From Nocardioides aurantiacus (GTDB lineage: Bacteria > Actinomycetota > Actinomycetes > Propionibacteriales > Nocardioidaceae): 64,000 nucleotides of DNA. Below, piece by piece: positions 1 through 10,059 of this stretch. The notes beneath the pieces were generated by a model, which was not told the DNA's origin, did no database searches, and worked only from the letters and a program-made list of their open reading frames with translations. The first letter of the stretch is position 1; each line of letters opens with the position of its first letter. The stretch is taken from positions 3,906,001 to 3,970,000 of the forward strand of contig NZ_RKHO01000001.1 in NCBI RefSeq assembly GCF_003752505.1. The letters run 5' to 3'. The position numbers and the translations under genes were made by a program.

Positions 1-44
1 TCATCCAGCGCAACGCCAAAGACGTCCGCTTCCTCGACATCTAG
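1..44 (+). CDS. gyrB: DNA gyrase subunit B, 3' end (partial)
   Basis: Only the last 13 codons and the TAG stop are inside the window. The translated tail IQRNAKDVRFLDI matches the conserved C-terminus of actinobacterial GyrB (family knowledge). It sits 12 bases before gyrA, in the usual gyrB-gyrA order, so the two subunits are probably cotranscribed. The ATPase and TOPRIM domains lie outside the window. Confidence 0.9.
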   Translation, partial: IQRNAKDVRFLDI

Positions 45-56
45 GACACACACCCC

Positions 57-2743
<2,687 letters not shown>

Positions 2744-2744
<1 letters not shown>

Positions 2745-3571
2745 TGTCCGAGCGTCGTGACGACGGCCCGCTCGCTCCGCGCCGCACGCTGCAGGGTGGT
2801 GGCGGCCCGGTACTGCCCCCGCCCTCGCCGCAGCAGGACGAGGAGAAGCGCAGGGCCGCCGAGGCCCAGGCCGCCAAGGAGGCCCGCGAGGAGCAGCGCC
2901 GCGCCGAGAAGGAGGCCGCCCGCCGCGAGCGGGAGGCCAGGTCGCAGGAGCGCCGCGACGCCAAGCAGGCGGCCAAGGACGACAAGGCCGAGAAGGCCGC
3001 CCAGGACCGGGCGGCCCGTGACAGGGCCGACCGCGAGAAGGCCGAGCGCGAGAAGGCGGCCGCTGCTGCGGCGCCGGCTGCGTCGGGCTCGACCTCCAGC
3101 TCGGCCCCGGCCCGGCGTCCTGCCGGCGCTGCGACCGCCCAGGGTGGTGCGGCCACGGGCGCTGCGAAGCCGGGTGCTGCGAAGTCGGGCGGCAAGCCCC
3201 GCACCCGCAAGGCGCGGCTGCGGCTGACGCAGATCGACGCGTGGTCGGTCATGAAGACCTCGTTCCTGCTCTCGATCGCCCTCGGCATCGTGCTGGTGGT
3301 GGCCGTGGCCATCGTCTGGGCGGTGCTCGGTGCGGCCGGGGTGTGGGACTCCATCAACTCGATCGTGCAGCAGTCCGTCGGCAACGCCTCGGGCCCGCAG
3401 TTCGACGTCACCGACTACGTCGGCACGTCGCGGGTGATGGGCTTCACCATGATCGTGGCGGTCGTCGACGTCATCCTGATCACCGCGATCGCCACCCTCG
3501 GCGCGTTCCTCTACAACCTCTCGGCCGCGCTGCTGGGCGGCATCGAGGTCACCCTCGCCGAGGACAGCTGA
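2744..3571 (+). CDS. DUF3566 membrane protein downstream of gyrA
   Basis: This 275-residue protein follows gyrA with a one-base overlap and a GGGGAGGA ribosome-binding site. Residues 20-115 are highly charged (Lys/Arg/Glu/Ala) and look like a long helix or coiled coil. They are followed by an Ala/Gly/Pro-rich linker. The C-terminal 110 residues form the DUF3566 domain with two membrane segments, about 170-195 and 230-260. A DUF3566 gene directly after gyrA is a conserved actinobacterial arrangement (Rv0007 in M. tuberculosis). Its molecular role is not established; a link to the envelope or division is only suggested by neighbourhood. Confidence 0.9.
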
Positions 3572-3577
3572 CCCGTT

Positions 3578-3607
3578 TTGTAGGGCTCCCCGTCGATGGG
3601 ATAGCCT
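3578..3607 (+). promoter_or_regulatory. Putative sigma-70 promoter of tRNA-Ile
   Basis: TTGTAG (3578-3583) and TAGCCT (3602-3607) are separated by 18 bases and lie 14 bases before the first base of tRNA-Ile, a fitting distance for a short tRNA leader. This is sequence inference only. Confidence 0.5.
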
Positions 3608-3620
3608 TCCTGCGGTTCAC

Positions 3621-3694
3621 GGGCCTATAGCTCAGACGGTTAGAGCGCTTCCCTGATAAGGAAGAGGTCAGAGGTTCAAGTCCTCTTAGGCCCA
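3621..3694 (+). tRNA. ileT: tRNA-Ile (GAT)
   Basis: This is a 74-base cloverleaf. The acceptor arm GGGCCTA (3621-3627) pairs with TAGGCCC (3687-3693), and A3694 is the discriminator. The anticodon GAT is at 3655-3657 in a CTGATAA loop. The T-arm carries GGTTCAAGTCC. A tRNA-Ile just after gyrA and the DUF3566 gene is the conserved mycobacterial order. Confidence 0.97.
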
Positions 3695-3701
3695 CCCGAG
3701 A

Positions 3702-3744
3702 AAGCCCAGTTCGGAGCACCAATCGACCTGGGCTTCTTGCTTTT
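3702..3744 (+). terminator. Rho-independent terminator after tRNA-Ile
   Basis: AAGCCCAG (3702-3709) pairs exactly with CTGGGCTT (3728-3735) around an 18-base loop. A T-rich run ending in TTTT follows at 3741-3744. It lies 7 bases after the tRNA, so it probably ends that transcript. Confidence 0.65.
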
Positions 3745-3765
3745 CCAGCAGGGACAGTGCCTGGG

Positions 3766-4608
3766 ATGCCCTCTTCTGACCAACGACCCCCCACCCACCA
3801 CACCCCGCAGCGCCGCCGGTGGGGTGCGGCGGTGGTCGGTACCACCATCGGCGCCATCGGCGTGCTGCTCGTCGTCGTACCGTTCCTGGCTCCCGACGCC
3901 GGTGACCCGCTGCTGCTGCCCGCGCTCGGTGTCGCGATGCTCGCGGCCGCGGCCGCGATGGAGATCGGGGCCCTGGCGCTGCCACGGCCCGCGAAGGCCG
4001 TCTCCACCGAGGACAGCCCCGCCAGTGCGGCCAGCTCTGTCGGTGTGGCCGGTGCCGGCGGGCCTGTGCTGCGAATCCGGATGCGCACCACGGTGCCATG
4101 GTCAGTGGCGCTGGTCGGGGTCGGGTTCACCGTCTTCTTCGTCACGGCCGCGCTGGGCATGGGGCTGGACGGCGGCGGGTTGTTCCTGCTGCCGTTCGTG
4201 CTGCTGTTCGCCTCGCTGATCCCCGATGCGGTGATGACCTTGCTGCGCCGGCGGGCGCTGCTCGTCGACCCCCAGGGAGCACGCCTCGAAGGCTGGGGCG
4301 TCTCCGCTGCCCTCGCTTGGGACGACGTCACCCACGTCGACCTCCAGACCGAAGGCCGCCGCCCGGCGGTGCTCGTGCACGGGCGCGACGACGCTCCCTC
4401 GTGGCGCCACCACCGCATCCGCATCATCTGGCCGACCGAGCCCCGACCGACGCGCGCGACGCTCGCCGTCCCCGTCGTCGCCCTGGACGCCCCCGGTGCG
4501 GTGATGGTGCTGTGCCGTGAGCTAGCCGCCAGCACCCTCGAACGTCGCCGATCTTTCCTCGCCCATGGCGCCACCGGGCTCCTGACCGGGGACCGGTCGC
4601 TGGTCTGA
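3766..4608 (+). CDS. Hypothetical membrane protein with PH-like C-terminal region
   Basis: The function of this 280-residue protein is not recognised. Two pairs of hydrophobic helices (about 20-65 and 110-155) are separated by a Pro/Ala-rich loop. A soluble C-terminal region (about 160-275) follows the last helix; its alternating strands (LVDPQGARLEGWGV, WDDVTHVDL) resemble bacterial PH-like domains. ATG 3766 is preferred over the in-frame GTG at 3757, because the GGGA element at 3751-3754 is too close to the GTG. It stands alone between the tRNA-Ile terminator and the DUF222 gene, at a point where tRNA-Ile and tRNA-Ala are usually adjacent, so it belongs to an inserted segment. Confidence 0.75.
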   Translation: MPSSDQRPPTHHTPQRRRWGAAVVGTTIGAIGVLLVVVPFLAPDAGDPLLLPALGVAMLAAAAAMEIGALALPRPAKAVSTEDSPASAASSVGVAGAGGPVLRIRMRTTVPWSVALVGVGFTVFFVTAALGMGLDGGGLFLLPFVLLFASLIPDAVMTLLRRRALLVDPQGARLEGWGVSAALAWDDVTHVDLQTEGRRPAVLVHGRDDAPSWRHHRIRIIWPTEPRPTRATLAVPVVALDAPGAVMVLCRELAASTLERRRSFLAHGATGLLTGDRSLV

Positions 4609-4739
4609 CCCCACCCCCACCCGGCGGGTTCGATCAGCCGGGCTGAGTGTGGAACAGGCCCCGGCTCACCACTACTCGGGTGACCGCGCCGTAGGTGCAG
4701 GCCACGGCACGAGTCCAGCCAAGCTCGGCGCCTGACGGG

Positions 4740-6173
4740 TCAGGCCGCGGGTGCCCACGCGAGCTGCAGGGGGGTGCGGATGACGTCGATCCGGAGCCGC
4801 GGGCGTTCGGTGGCGTGGTGGGTGGCGTGGTGGGTGGCGTGGTCGGTGAGGTGGTGGGTGCCGGACTTGTCGGTCACGAGGACGTAGCCGTGGGGTGTGG
4901 TCCACACGGACCTGCCGTCGCGCAGGGTGAGGTGCCAGCCGGGGTGGTGGGTCTTGGTGCGGTGGCCGGTGCGGGCGAGGTGGGCGAGGTTGGACACCCG
5001 GGTCTGGGCTGGTGGGCCGGTGTCGTCGTAGGGCTGTTGGTATGGCTGGGCGTGGTCCAGGTCGGTGCCGCTGCTGGTGCTGGTGCCGTGGGGGAAGGTG
5101 TCGGCGGGTCGGATCAGGTGGACGCGTTCGGCGATCGCGGCGGGGATCTCGTAGGAGTCGGCGGCGACGTCCTCGGCGAGGTCGATCACGGGCTTCAGCG
5201 TGACGTGGTGGTGGCCGAGCAGATCGACGAGCTGGGTCTTGGTCAGCGCGCCGATCTGCTCGGCGCGGGCGACGCCGTGGCCGTGGAGGAGTCCGGGGGT
5301 GAGGTGGAGATAGGCGATCGCCCGCGGCCGGGTCATGGCGGGGGAGGCGTCACGGATCGCGTCGGCGATGGGCTCGGGCTGGTCGTGGTGCTCGGCGCCG
5401 ACAAGGAGCTTGAGGGCAGCGAGCGGGTTGGCGAGGAGGCCGAGGGCGTCGCCGCGGAGCTCCTCGAGACTGGCCTCGGGCGGGGTGTCGGTGTGCTCGG
5501 CGAGGAGGTGGGCGAGGTGGTCCAGGCGGGTCCAGACCTGGGTGAGGGTCTCGGTGTCGCCGCGGGCGACGAGGGTCTGCAGGCCGGTGTCGGGGTCGGG
5601 TCGGCCGAGCCAGGCGCCGCGGCGTTGTCTGGCGGCGGCGGCCTTGGTCTCGGCCAGGGCGTGGTCGGCCTCGACGACGCGGGCGGCCAGGACGTCGAGG
5701 AGGCGTCCGGTGGGCAGGGTGGGGAGCAGCGGCGCGATGGCGTCGTCGACATGGGTGGCGGCGTCAGGGGCGAGGTCGCGGGTGGCGGTGGCGACCTTGC
5801 GGGCGACCCACAGCTCGACCTCCCCGGCCTGCAGGGCAGCCCAGCTCTGGGGGAGCCGGGCCTCGAGGTCGACGGCGTCGGCCATCAGGGCCCGGGCGGC
5901 GAGGGGGTGGACGTGCAGCACCACCGCGAGCTCGGCGTCGCAGCACGGTTCGACGACCAGCCCGTGGCCACCCAGGGTGATCACCCCGAGCCGGGGGTCG
6001 CCCATCAGCGTCCTGGTGCCGGGGTCGTCGGGGTCCAGGGCGTGGGCGCGGGCCCAGTCCAGGGCGATGCGGCCGCGTTCGGCGTCGAGGAGTCGGGTGG
6101 CGCGCGTGTTGCGCTCCGCGCGGGCGAGGATGGCGGCGGTCCCGGGGGTCGGAGGTCGCGGCTGCCAGCGCAT
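4740..6173 (-). CDS. DUF222 / HNH endonuclease-like protein (13E12 family)
   Basis: This 477-residue protein has the DUF222 region (about 20-330) found in the actinobacterial 13E12 repeat family. A C-terminal HNH-like segment follows, with TDLDHAQPY and a later NLAHLARTGHRTKTH stretch. The HNH zinc cysteines are absent, so nuclease activity is uncertain. Close to the C-terminus a three-fold 12-bp repeat in the DNA (about 4810-4845) encodes HATH repeats. These genes are often multicopy and behave as mobile or inserted units (family knowledge). Upstream on the same strand, 15 bases before the ATG, is a perfect LexA site (6188-6203). The gene abuts an mmpL remnant, consistent with insertion into a transporter gene. 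Confidence 0.85.
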   Translation of the reverse strand: MRWQPRPPTPGTAAILARAERNTRATRLLDAERGRIALDWARAHALDPDDPGTRTLMGDPRLGVITLGGHGLVVEPCCDAELAVVLHVHPLAARALMADAVDLEARLPQSWAALQAGEVELWVARKVATATRDLAPDAATHVDDAIAPLLPTLPTGRLLDVLAARVVEADHALAETKAAAARQRRGAWLGRPDPDTGLQTLVARGDTETLTQVWTRLDHLAHLLAEHTDTPPEASLEELRGDALGLLANPLAALKLLVGAEHHDQPEPIADAIRDASPAMTRPRAIAYLHLTPGLLHGHGVARAEQIGALTKTQLVDLLGHHHVTLKPVIDLAEDVAADSYEIPAAIAERVHLIRPADTFPHGTSTSSGTDLDHAQPYQQPYDDTGPPAQTRVSNLAHLARTGHRTKTHHPGWHLTLRDGRSVWTTPHGYVLVTDKSGTHHLTDHATHHATHHATERPRLRIDVIRTPLQLAWAPAA

Positions 6174-6187
6174 GCCCGGAGTCTATA

Positions 6188-6203
6188 TCGAACATGTGTT
6201 CGA
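6188..6203. promoter_or_regulatory. SOS box (LexA-binding site)
   Basis: TCGAACATGTGTTCGA matches the actinobacterial SOS consensus (TCGAAC, four bases, GTTCGA) in every fixed position. It ends 15 bases before the DUF222/HNH start codon, so LexA would repress that gene until DNA damage. Several M. tuberculosis 13E12 genes are known to be under LexA, which supports the assignment. Confidence 0.85.
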
Positions 6204-6224
6204 ACACCAGGTCGATCTCGATCT

Positions 6225-6597
6225 ATGGATGTGCAGGAGCTCGACCGATCGTCACGACGGGCGCTGGGACGCATGGGCGCTCTCTCCGACCGGGTGCTGC
6301 GGCCCCGGGCCGTGGTCGATGGCATCGCCCACACCGGCCGGCTGGTGACCTCGGCGGCGCTGATCCTGTTCCTGGCCCTCGTGGCGCTGTCGACCGCACC
6401 GACGGTGGAGGTCAAGATCCGCGACCGCGACCGCGACCGCGACCGCGCTGGCGCTCGGGATCGCGATCGACGCCGTCGCGGTGCGCAGCCTGCTCGCGCC
6501 GGCGCTGGTCGGCGTGCTCGGGCGCGCCAACTGGACGCTGCCGCGCTGGCTCGGCGCGGTGGTGCGGCTCAGCGGCGGGAGTCGAGGTCCTGGTAGT
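6225..6597 (+). pseudogene. Remnant of an MMPL/RND transporter gene (3' end, frameshifted)
   Basis: From about 6305 one frame reads VVDGIAHTGRLVTSAALILF and continues to VEVKI, a typical MMPL membrane segment. The MMPL reading then continues in another frame as ALALGIAIDAVAVRSLLAPA and ends near the LPRWL motif. The switch lies at 6419-6422, just before four copies of GCGACC (6421-6444). Loss of two bases there would explain it, because MMPL proteins read KILATxxALG at this point. Everything upstream (most of a 700-residue-plus transporter) is missing. The upstream 80 bases, including the ATG at 6225, do not resemble MMPL. The second frame runs on into the convergent GNAT gene. Confidence 0.75.
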
Positions 6598-6853
6598 CCT
6601 CGTGGCGGTCGAGGAAGGCCTGGACGAAGGGGCAGATGGGGAGGGCCTTGAGCCCCTCCGCGCGCACGTCGTCCAGGGCGGCGCGCACGAGGTGACCGCC
6701 CAGGCCCTCGCCCTCGTGGCCGTCGTCGATCTCGGTGTGGGTGAAGACGATCTCGTCGGGCGTGCGCTGGTAGGCCGCGAACCCGACGAGCTGGTCGTCG
6801 ACGCGGACCTCCCAGCGGGACCGGTCCTCGTTGCGGGTGACGGCGGTGGCCAT
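6569..6853 (-). CDS. Small GNAT-fold N-acetyltransferase (YjdJ/COG2388 type)
   Basis: This is a 94-residue minimal GNAT domain. TEIDDGHEGEGLGGHLVRAALDD contains the acetyl-CoA-binding pyrophosphate loop (GEGLGG), and the C-terminal CPFVQAFLDRHEDYQDL is typical of COG2388. The substrate is unknown. Its ATG overlaps the stop of the VOC gene by one base, so the two are cotranscribed. Confidence 0.88.
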   Translation of the reverse strand: MATAVTRNEDRSRWEVRVDDQLVGFAAYQRTPDEIVFTHTEIDDGHEGEGLGGHLVRAALDDVRAEGLKALPICPFVQAFLDRHEDYQDLDSRR

Positions 6854-7359
6854 CAGAGGACCTGCTCGCCGTACATCTCGCCGAGCGGGTCCGCGATCAG
6901 CTCGATGCGGGCCCCGTCGGGGTCGGTGAAGTAGACCGAGACGCCGCTGTGCACCTCGTGGGGCACGCCGGCCTCGGTGAGCCGCTCGACCAGGGCACCC
7001 CAGGTGTCGGGGTCGACGGAGATGGCGCAGTGGTGCAGGCCGCCCAGCACCTCGGCGTAGGGGCCGACGTCGAGGCCGGGGAAGTCGAAGAACGCCAGGA
7101 GGTTGTCGTGCCCGAGGTCGAAGAAGAAGTGCGAGGAGCCGGGGTAGTCGCGGTTCTCGATCAGCTCGGTCAGCGGGAAGCCCAGCACGTCCTGGTAGAA
7201 GCGGATGGTCCGCTCGACGTCGCTGCTCACCAGCGCGGTGTGGTGCAGACCCCGGGCGGTCGACGCCGGCCGCTCGCCGGGCGGACGGAGATGGGTCTCG
7301 CGGAGCCGGGCGCGGCGCTCGGCGAGGTCGTCGGGGGACGGAGCGGGCGCCGAGGTCAT
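6853..7359 (-). CDS. VOC-family (glyoxalase/dioxygenase-like) protein
   Basis: This 168-residue vicinal-oxygen-chelate protein has two beta-alpha-beta-beta-beta repeats starting at GLHHTALVSSDVERTIRFYQ. The metal ligands are likely the His in HHTAL, the His in LHHCAISV and the Glu in ARIELI. ATG 7359 is chosen because AAGGA lies 7 bases upstream. An in-frame extension to 7800 would run through the divergent MarR gene and is rejected. The gene faces a MarR regulator across an operator-like palindrome and is followed by a GNAT gene. The substrate (quinone, aromatic or thiol adduct) cannot be told from sequence. Confidence 0.88.
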   Translation of the reverse strand: MTSAPAPSPDDLAERRARLRETHLRPPGERPASTARGLHHTALVSSDVERTIRFYQDVLGFPLTELIENRDYPGSSHFFFDLGHDNLLAFFDFPGLDVGPYAEVLGGLHHCAISVDPDTWGALVERLTEAGVPHEVHSGVSVYFTDPDGARIELIADPLGEMYGEQVL

Positions 7360-7405
7360 GGTCGTCCTTCGGGTGGTGGGCGAGCCGTCACGGTACACGA
7401 TTAGT

Positions 7406-7415
7406 TGATGTGTCA
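7406..7415. promoter_or_regulatory. Possible MarR operator in the VOC/marR intergenic region
   Basis: TGATGTGTCA (TGA, four bases, TCA) lies in the divergent promoter region. It overlaps a TTGATG -35-like hexamer (7405-7410) for the regulator and a TGACAC element for the VOC gene. MarR proteins commonly bind such short palindromes and repress both directions. This is inference from position and symmetry. Confidence 0.4.
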
Positions 7416-7437
7416 TCCACCGGCGTACGATGCCGCG

Positions 7438-7911
7438 GTGTCCATCACCTCCGAGGCCCCGTGGCTGACCGGCGACCAGCAGCAGGTCTGGCGACGCTGG
7501 CTGGCCGTCCAGGCCGCGCTTCCCGCCGCGCTGCACCGCCAGCTGCAGCGGGACTCCGGGCTCTCGCTGCCCGACTTCGACGTGCTGGTGCAGCTCACCG
7601 ACCAGCCCGAGGGTCGGGTGCGCGTCTCCGTGCTGGCCGCGGAGCTGCAGTGGGAGCGCAGCCGGCTCTCCCACCACGTCAAGCGGATGGAGGCCCGCGG
7701 GCTGGTGCGGCGCGAGGAGTGCGACGACGACGGTCGCGGCTGGTTCGTGCAGCTCACCGACGCGGGCCGCGACGCGATCGTGGCCGCGGCCCCCGACCAC
7801 GTGCGCGAGGTGCGCGAGCTGGTCTTCGAGGACCTCACCACCGACGAGCTCGCGGTGCTCGACCGGGTCACCACCAAGGTGCTGGCGCGGGTGTCGGGTC
7901 GTCTAGGCTGA
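7438..7911 (+). CDS. MarR-family transcriptional regulator
   Basis: This 157-residue winged-helix regulator has the dimerisation helix near VWRRWLAVQAALPAALHRQL and recognition helix ERSRLSHHVKRMEARGLV. The wing follows as RREECDDDGRGWFVQLTDAG. GTG 7438 is chosen because family members start near WLT and because the in-frame ATG at 7408 lies inside the putative operator. A TACGAT hexamer (7426-7431) sits 7 bases before this GTG, so the mRNA may be leaderless. It is divergent from the VOC-GNAT pair, which it probably controls. Confidence 0.88.
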   Translation: MSITSEAPWLTGDQQQVWRRWLAVQAALPAALHRQLQRDSGLSLPDFDVLVQLTDQPEGRVRVSVLAAELQWERSRLSHHVKRMEARGLVRREECDDDGRGWFVQLTDAGRDAIVAAAPDHVREVRELVFEDLTTDELAVLDRVTTKVLARVSGRLG

Positions 7912-7937
7912 CCCGGTCGTCCCAGGAGGTCACGGAA

Positions 7938-8063
7938 ATGAAGAAGATCCTCGTGCTCGCGCTCACCGGCGCCGCAGCACTGTTCGCCAAGCACAAGCTC
8001 GACGAGGGCAAGAACGAGCAGGACCTCTGGCGCGAGGCGACGGACCCGGTCCGCAAGGCCTGA
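7938..8063 (+). CDS. DLW-39 family small protein
   Basis: This 41-residue protein begins MKKILVLALTGAAALF, a single hydrophobic segment, and ends in the family hallmark DLWREATDPVRKA. An AGGAGG ribosome-binding site lies 10 bases before the ATG. Small DLW-39 proteins are typically encoded just before tRNA-Ala near gyrA in Actinobacteria, exactly as here. No biochemical role is known. It may share a transcript with the tRNA, which starts 20 bases after its stop. Confidence 0.88.
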   Translation: MKKILVLALTGAAALFAKHKLDEGKNEQDLWREATDPVRKA

Positions 8064-8083
8064 GCCGTTGCACCGCTCCACCG

Positions 8084-8156
8084 GGGGCCTTGGCGCAATT
8101 GGTAGCGCACCTGCTTTGCAAGCAGGGGGTTAGGGGTTCGAGTCCCCTAGGCTCCA
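8084..8156 (+). tRNA. alaT: tRNA-Ala (TGC)
   Basis: This is a 73-base cloverleaf. GGGGCCT (8084-8090) pairs with AGGCTCC (8149-8155), including the G3-U70 wobble pair that identifies alanine tRNAs. The discriminator is A8156. The anticodon TGC is at 8117-8119 in loop TTTGCAA, and the T-arm has GGGGTTCGAGTCCCC. Confidence 0.97.
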
Positions 8157-8199
8157 CGTCTCATACCGGTAGACCACTCGGTAGTCCACCTGGATCTGC

Positions 8200-8220
8200 A
8201 TCGGACGCTTTGTCCGATTT
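8200..8220 (+). terminator. Hairpin terminator after tRNA-Ala
   Basis: ATCGGAC (8200-8206) pairs with GTCCGAT (8212-8218) around loop GCTTT and is followed by TT. It lies 44 bases after the tRNA. The T-tract is short, so the call is moderate. Confidence 0.45.
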
Positions 8221-8284
8221 GGTGGCATTATTGGCGCCTCCGGACCCGGGACTCCCCGAGGTCCCCGACCCGTCGGGAGTCGCC

Positions 8285-8851
8285 GTGATCCAGGTCCAGT
8301 CCCCGCCCCGCCCCGCGTCGACCGACGTCCCGCTGGCCACCTCGGTGCACCGCGACCTCGAGGTGGGTCGCTACGACCACGTGCCGCAGGGCGCACCGTG
8401 GCTGCGTGCCCTGGCGCTCGAGGCGGCCCGGGTCGCCGAGGTCCCGATCGTGGCCATCAACCTGATGAAGTCGACGACGCAGCGCACCGTCGCGGCCGTC
8501 GGGGCCGAGGTCACCCTCCAGGCCCGGCAGCACACGATGTGCCACGCGGTCATCGACGACGGCCAGACGGTGCACGTCGCCGACGCCTCGGCCGACCCGC
8601 GGTGGGCCGCGAACCCCTTCGTCGACGGGCGGTGGGGGCGGATCCGCTTCTACGGCTCGCACCCGCTGGTCAGCCCCGCCGGGTTCGTGGTCGGGACGCT
8701 GTGCGTCCTGGACGACCACCCCCGGGAGCTCGCCCCCGCGCAGGTCGAGGCCCTGGACGCGCTGGCCGCCCGGGTGGTCGCCGAGCTCGAGGAGAGCCGG
8801 TTGGCCGCCCTCAAGGCCGGGATCCGCACGTGGAGCAGGACCGTCGCCTAG
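8285..8851 (+). CDS. GAF-domain protein
   Basis: This 188-residue protein is mostly one GAF domain (about 40-175), recognisable from VPIVAINLMKSTTQRTVAAVG and HTMCHAVIDDGQTVHVADAS. RFYGSHPLVSPAGFVVGTLC and VLD follow. A stand-alone GAF domain implies ligand or redox sensing, but no output domain is attached. GTG 8285 is chosen because GGGAG lies 5 bases upstream. Longer in-frame starts would run into the tRNA-Ala gene. The adjacent elaA gene starts 12 bases after its stop and may be cotranscribed. Confidence 0.82.
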   Translation: MIQVQSPPRPASTDVPLATSVHRDLEVGRYDHVPQGAPWLRALALEAARVAEVPIVAINLMKSTTQRTVAAVGAEVTLQARQHTMCHAVIDDGQTVHVADASADPRWAANPFVDGRWGRIRFYGSHPLVSPAGFVVGTLCVLDDHPRELAPAQVEALDALAARVVAELEESRLAALKAGIRTWSRTVA

Positions 8852-8863
8852 GCTCGGCCGGCG

Positions 8864-9358
8864 ATGACCGACACCTCCGAGCAGCCCATCTGGACCGTCG
8901 TACGCGCGGCCGACCTCGACGTCCCCACCCTGTACGACGTCCTGGTGCTGCGCGCCGAGGTGTTCGTCGTCGAGCAGGAGTGCGCCTACCTCGACCCGGA
9001 CGGACTGGACCTGCTCGAGGGCACCCGTCACCTGCTGGGTCACCTCGGTGAGGGCGGGGAGCGCGACCTGGTGGCCTACGCCCGGGTGCTGGCCCCCGAC
9101 GCGGCGTACGACGCACCGCGGATCGGTCGGGTGATCGTGGCCGGCCGCGGCCGGGGTCGCCAGCTGGGCCGGGCGCTGATGGAGCGGGCGCTGGAGGTGT
9201 GCGCGACCGACCACCCGGGGCTGCCGGTCGAGCTGGGCGGTCAGGCGCACCTCGAGGCGTTCTACGCCAGCCTGGGCTTCGAGCCGGGCGAGCACTACGT
9301 GGAGGACGGCATCCCGCACGTGTGGATGCGCCGCCCGCCCGGCCGGGGCCGGCCCTAG
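8864..9358 (+). CDS. elaA: ElaA-type GNAT acetyltransferase
   Basis: This 164-residue GNAT protein has the ElaA/COG2153 signature LRAEVFVVEQECAYLDPDGLD. The acetyl-CoA loop is RGRGRQLGRALMERAL, and the terminal segment LEAFYASLGFEPGEHYVEDGIPH is also typical. The physiological substrate of ElaA is not defined. The stop lies in the first unit of a three-fold 17-bp repeat that also holds the stop of the convergent exporter gene. Confidence 0.9.
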   Translation: MTDTSEQPIWTVVRAADLDVPTLYDVLVLRAEVFVVEQECAYLDPDGLDLLEGTRHLLGHLGEGGERDLVAYARVLAPDAAYDAPRIGRVIVAGRGRGRQLGRALMERALEVCATDHPGLPVELGGQAHLEAFYASLGFEPGEHYVEDGIPHVWMRRPPGRGRP

Positions 9359-9400
9359 GACCAGTGCGGCCCTAGAACCAGTCCGGCCCTAGAACCAGCC
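9350..9400. repeat. Three tandem 17-bp units between convergent genes
   Basis: Units CGGCCCTAGGACCAGTG, CGGCCCTAGAACCAGTC and CGGCCCTAGAACCAGCC lie head to tail. The first unit contains the elaA stop and the second boundary region contains the stop of the convergent GDT1 gene (CTA at 9389-9391 in the third unit). The duplication may therefore have extended or reset the end of the exporter. Confidence 0.85.
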
Positions 9401-9967
9401 CAGCCCCTCGGCGATCAGCACCAGCCCGAAGATCGCGAACAGTGCGGCCGCGCCGTACTTGATGACGCGCTCGGGCAAGTGCTTGCCGAGCACCGCGCCG
9501 ACGACGATGGCGAGGGCGTCGGCCGCGACCATGCCGACGGTGCTGCCGATCCAGGTGCCGAGCCAGCCCTCCTGGGTGGCGAGGGTGATGGTGGCGAGCA
9601 TGGTCTTGTCGCCGAGCTCGGCGAGGAAGAACGCGACGCCGACGGCGAGGATCGCGGCGCCGGTGGCGCTCTTGGCCTTGTTGGCCTCGGCCTCGGTGAG
9701 CTCGTCGCCGCGCAGCGTCCAGGCCGCGAAGGCGAGGAACGCGACGCCGGCGACGATCGCGATGGTGTCCTGGGAGTCGGCGAACGCGTCGCCCACCCAG
9801 TAGCCGATGCCGACCGAGGCGAGGTGGACCAGGGCGGTGGCGGCGGTGATGCCGATGAGGACGTCGCGGACGCGGTAGCGCGTCGCGAAGGTCATCGCCA
9901 TCAGCTGGGACTTGTCGCCCAGCTCGGCGACGAAGATCACCGCGGTGGACAGCAGGAAGGCGTACAT
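9389..9967 (-). CDS. GDT1/TMEM165 (UPF0016) family manganese exporter
   Basis: This 192-residue membrane protein has six predicted helices in two homologous halves. Each half carries the ion-binding motif E-x-G-D-K: VAELGDKSQLMAMTFA near residue 14 and LAELGDKTMLATITLA near 118. Members of this family transport Mn2+ or Ca2+ out of the cytosol. ATG 9967 has AAGGAG 7 bases upstream. An in-frame extension upstream to 10078 is rejected because that stretch forms a yybP-ykoY-type RNA. The riboswitch makes manganese export the best-supported role. Confidence 0.92.
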   Translation of the reverse strand: MYAFLLSTAVIFVAELGDKSQLMAMTFATRYRVRDVLIGITAATALVHLASVGIGYWVGDAFADSQDTIAIVAGVAFLAFAAWTLRGDELTEAEANKAKSATGAAILAVGVAFFLAELGDKTMLATITLATQEGWLGTWIGSTVGMVAADALAIVVGAVLGKHLPERVIKYGAAALFAIFGLVLIAEGLGWF

Positions 9968-10059
9968 GAGGGGCTCCTTCTCCGCGCCCGGGACGAAGCG
10001 GGCCCCGGGGGAGCGCGTCTCGACCAGGACGCGCAGCTCTGAGGGTGCGTCGGACTGGT

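Noticed and set aside
4695-6596. 633-codon plus-strand frame across the DUF222 gene
   Set aside because: It is a Gly/Val-rich antisense shadow; only its last 120 codons overlap the real mmpL remnant.
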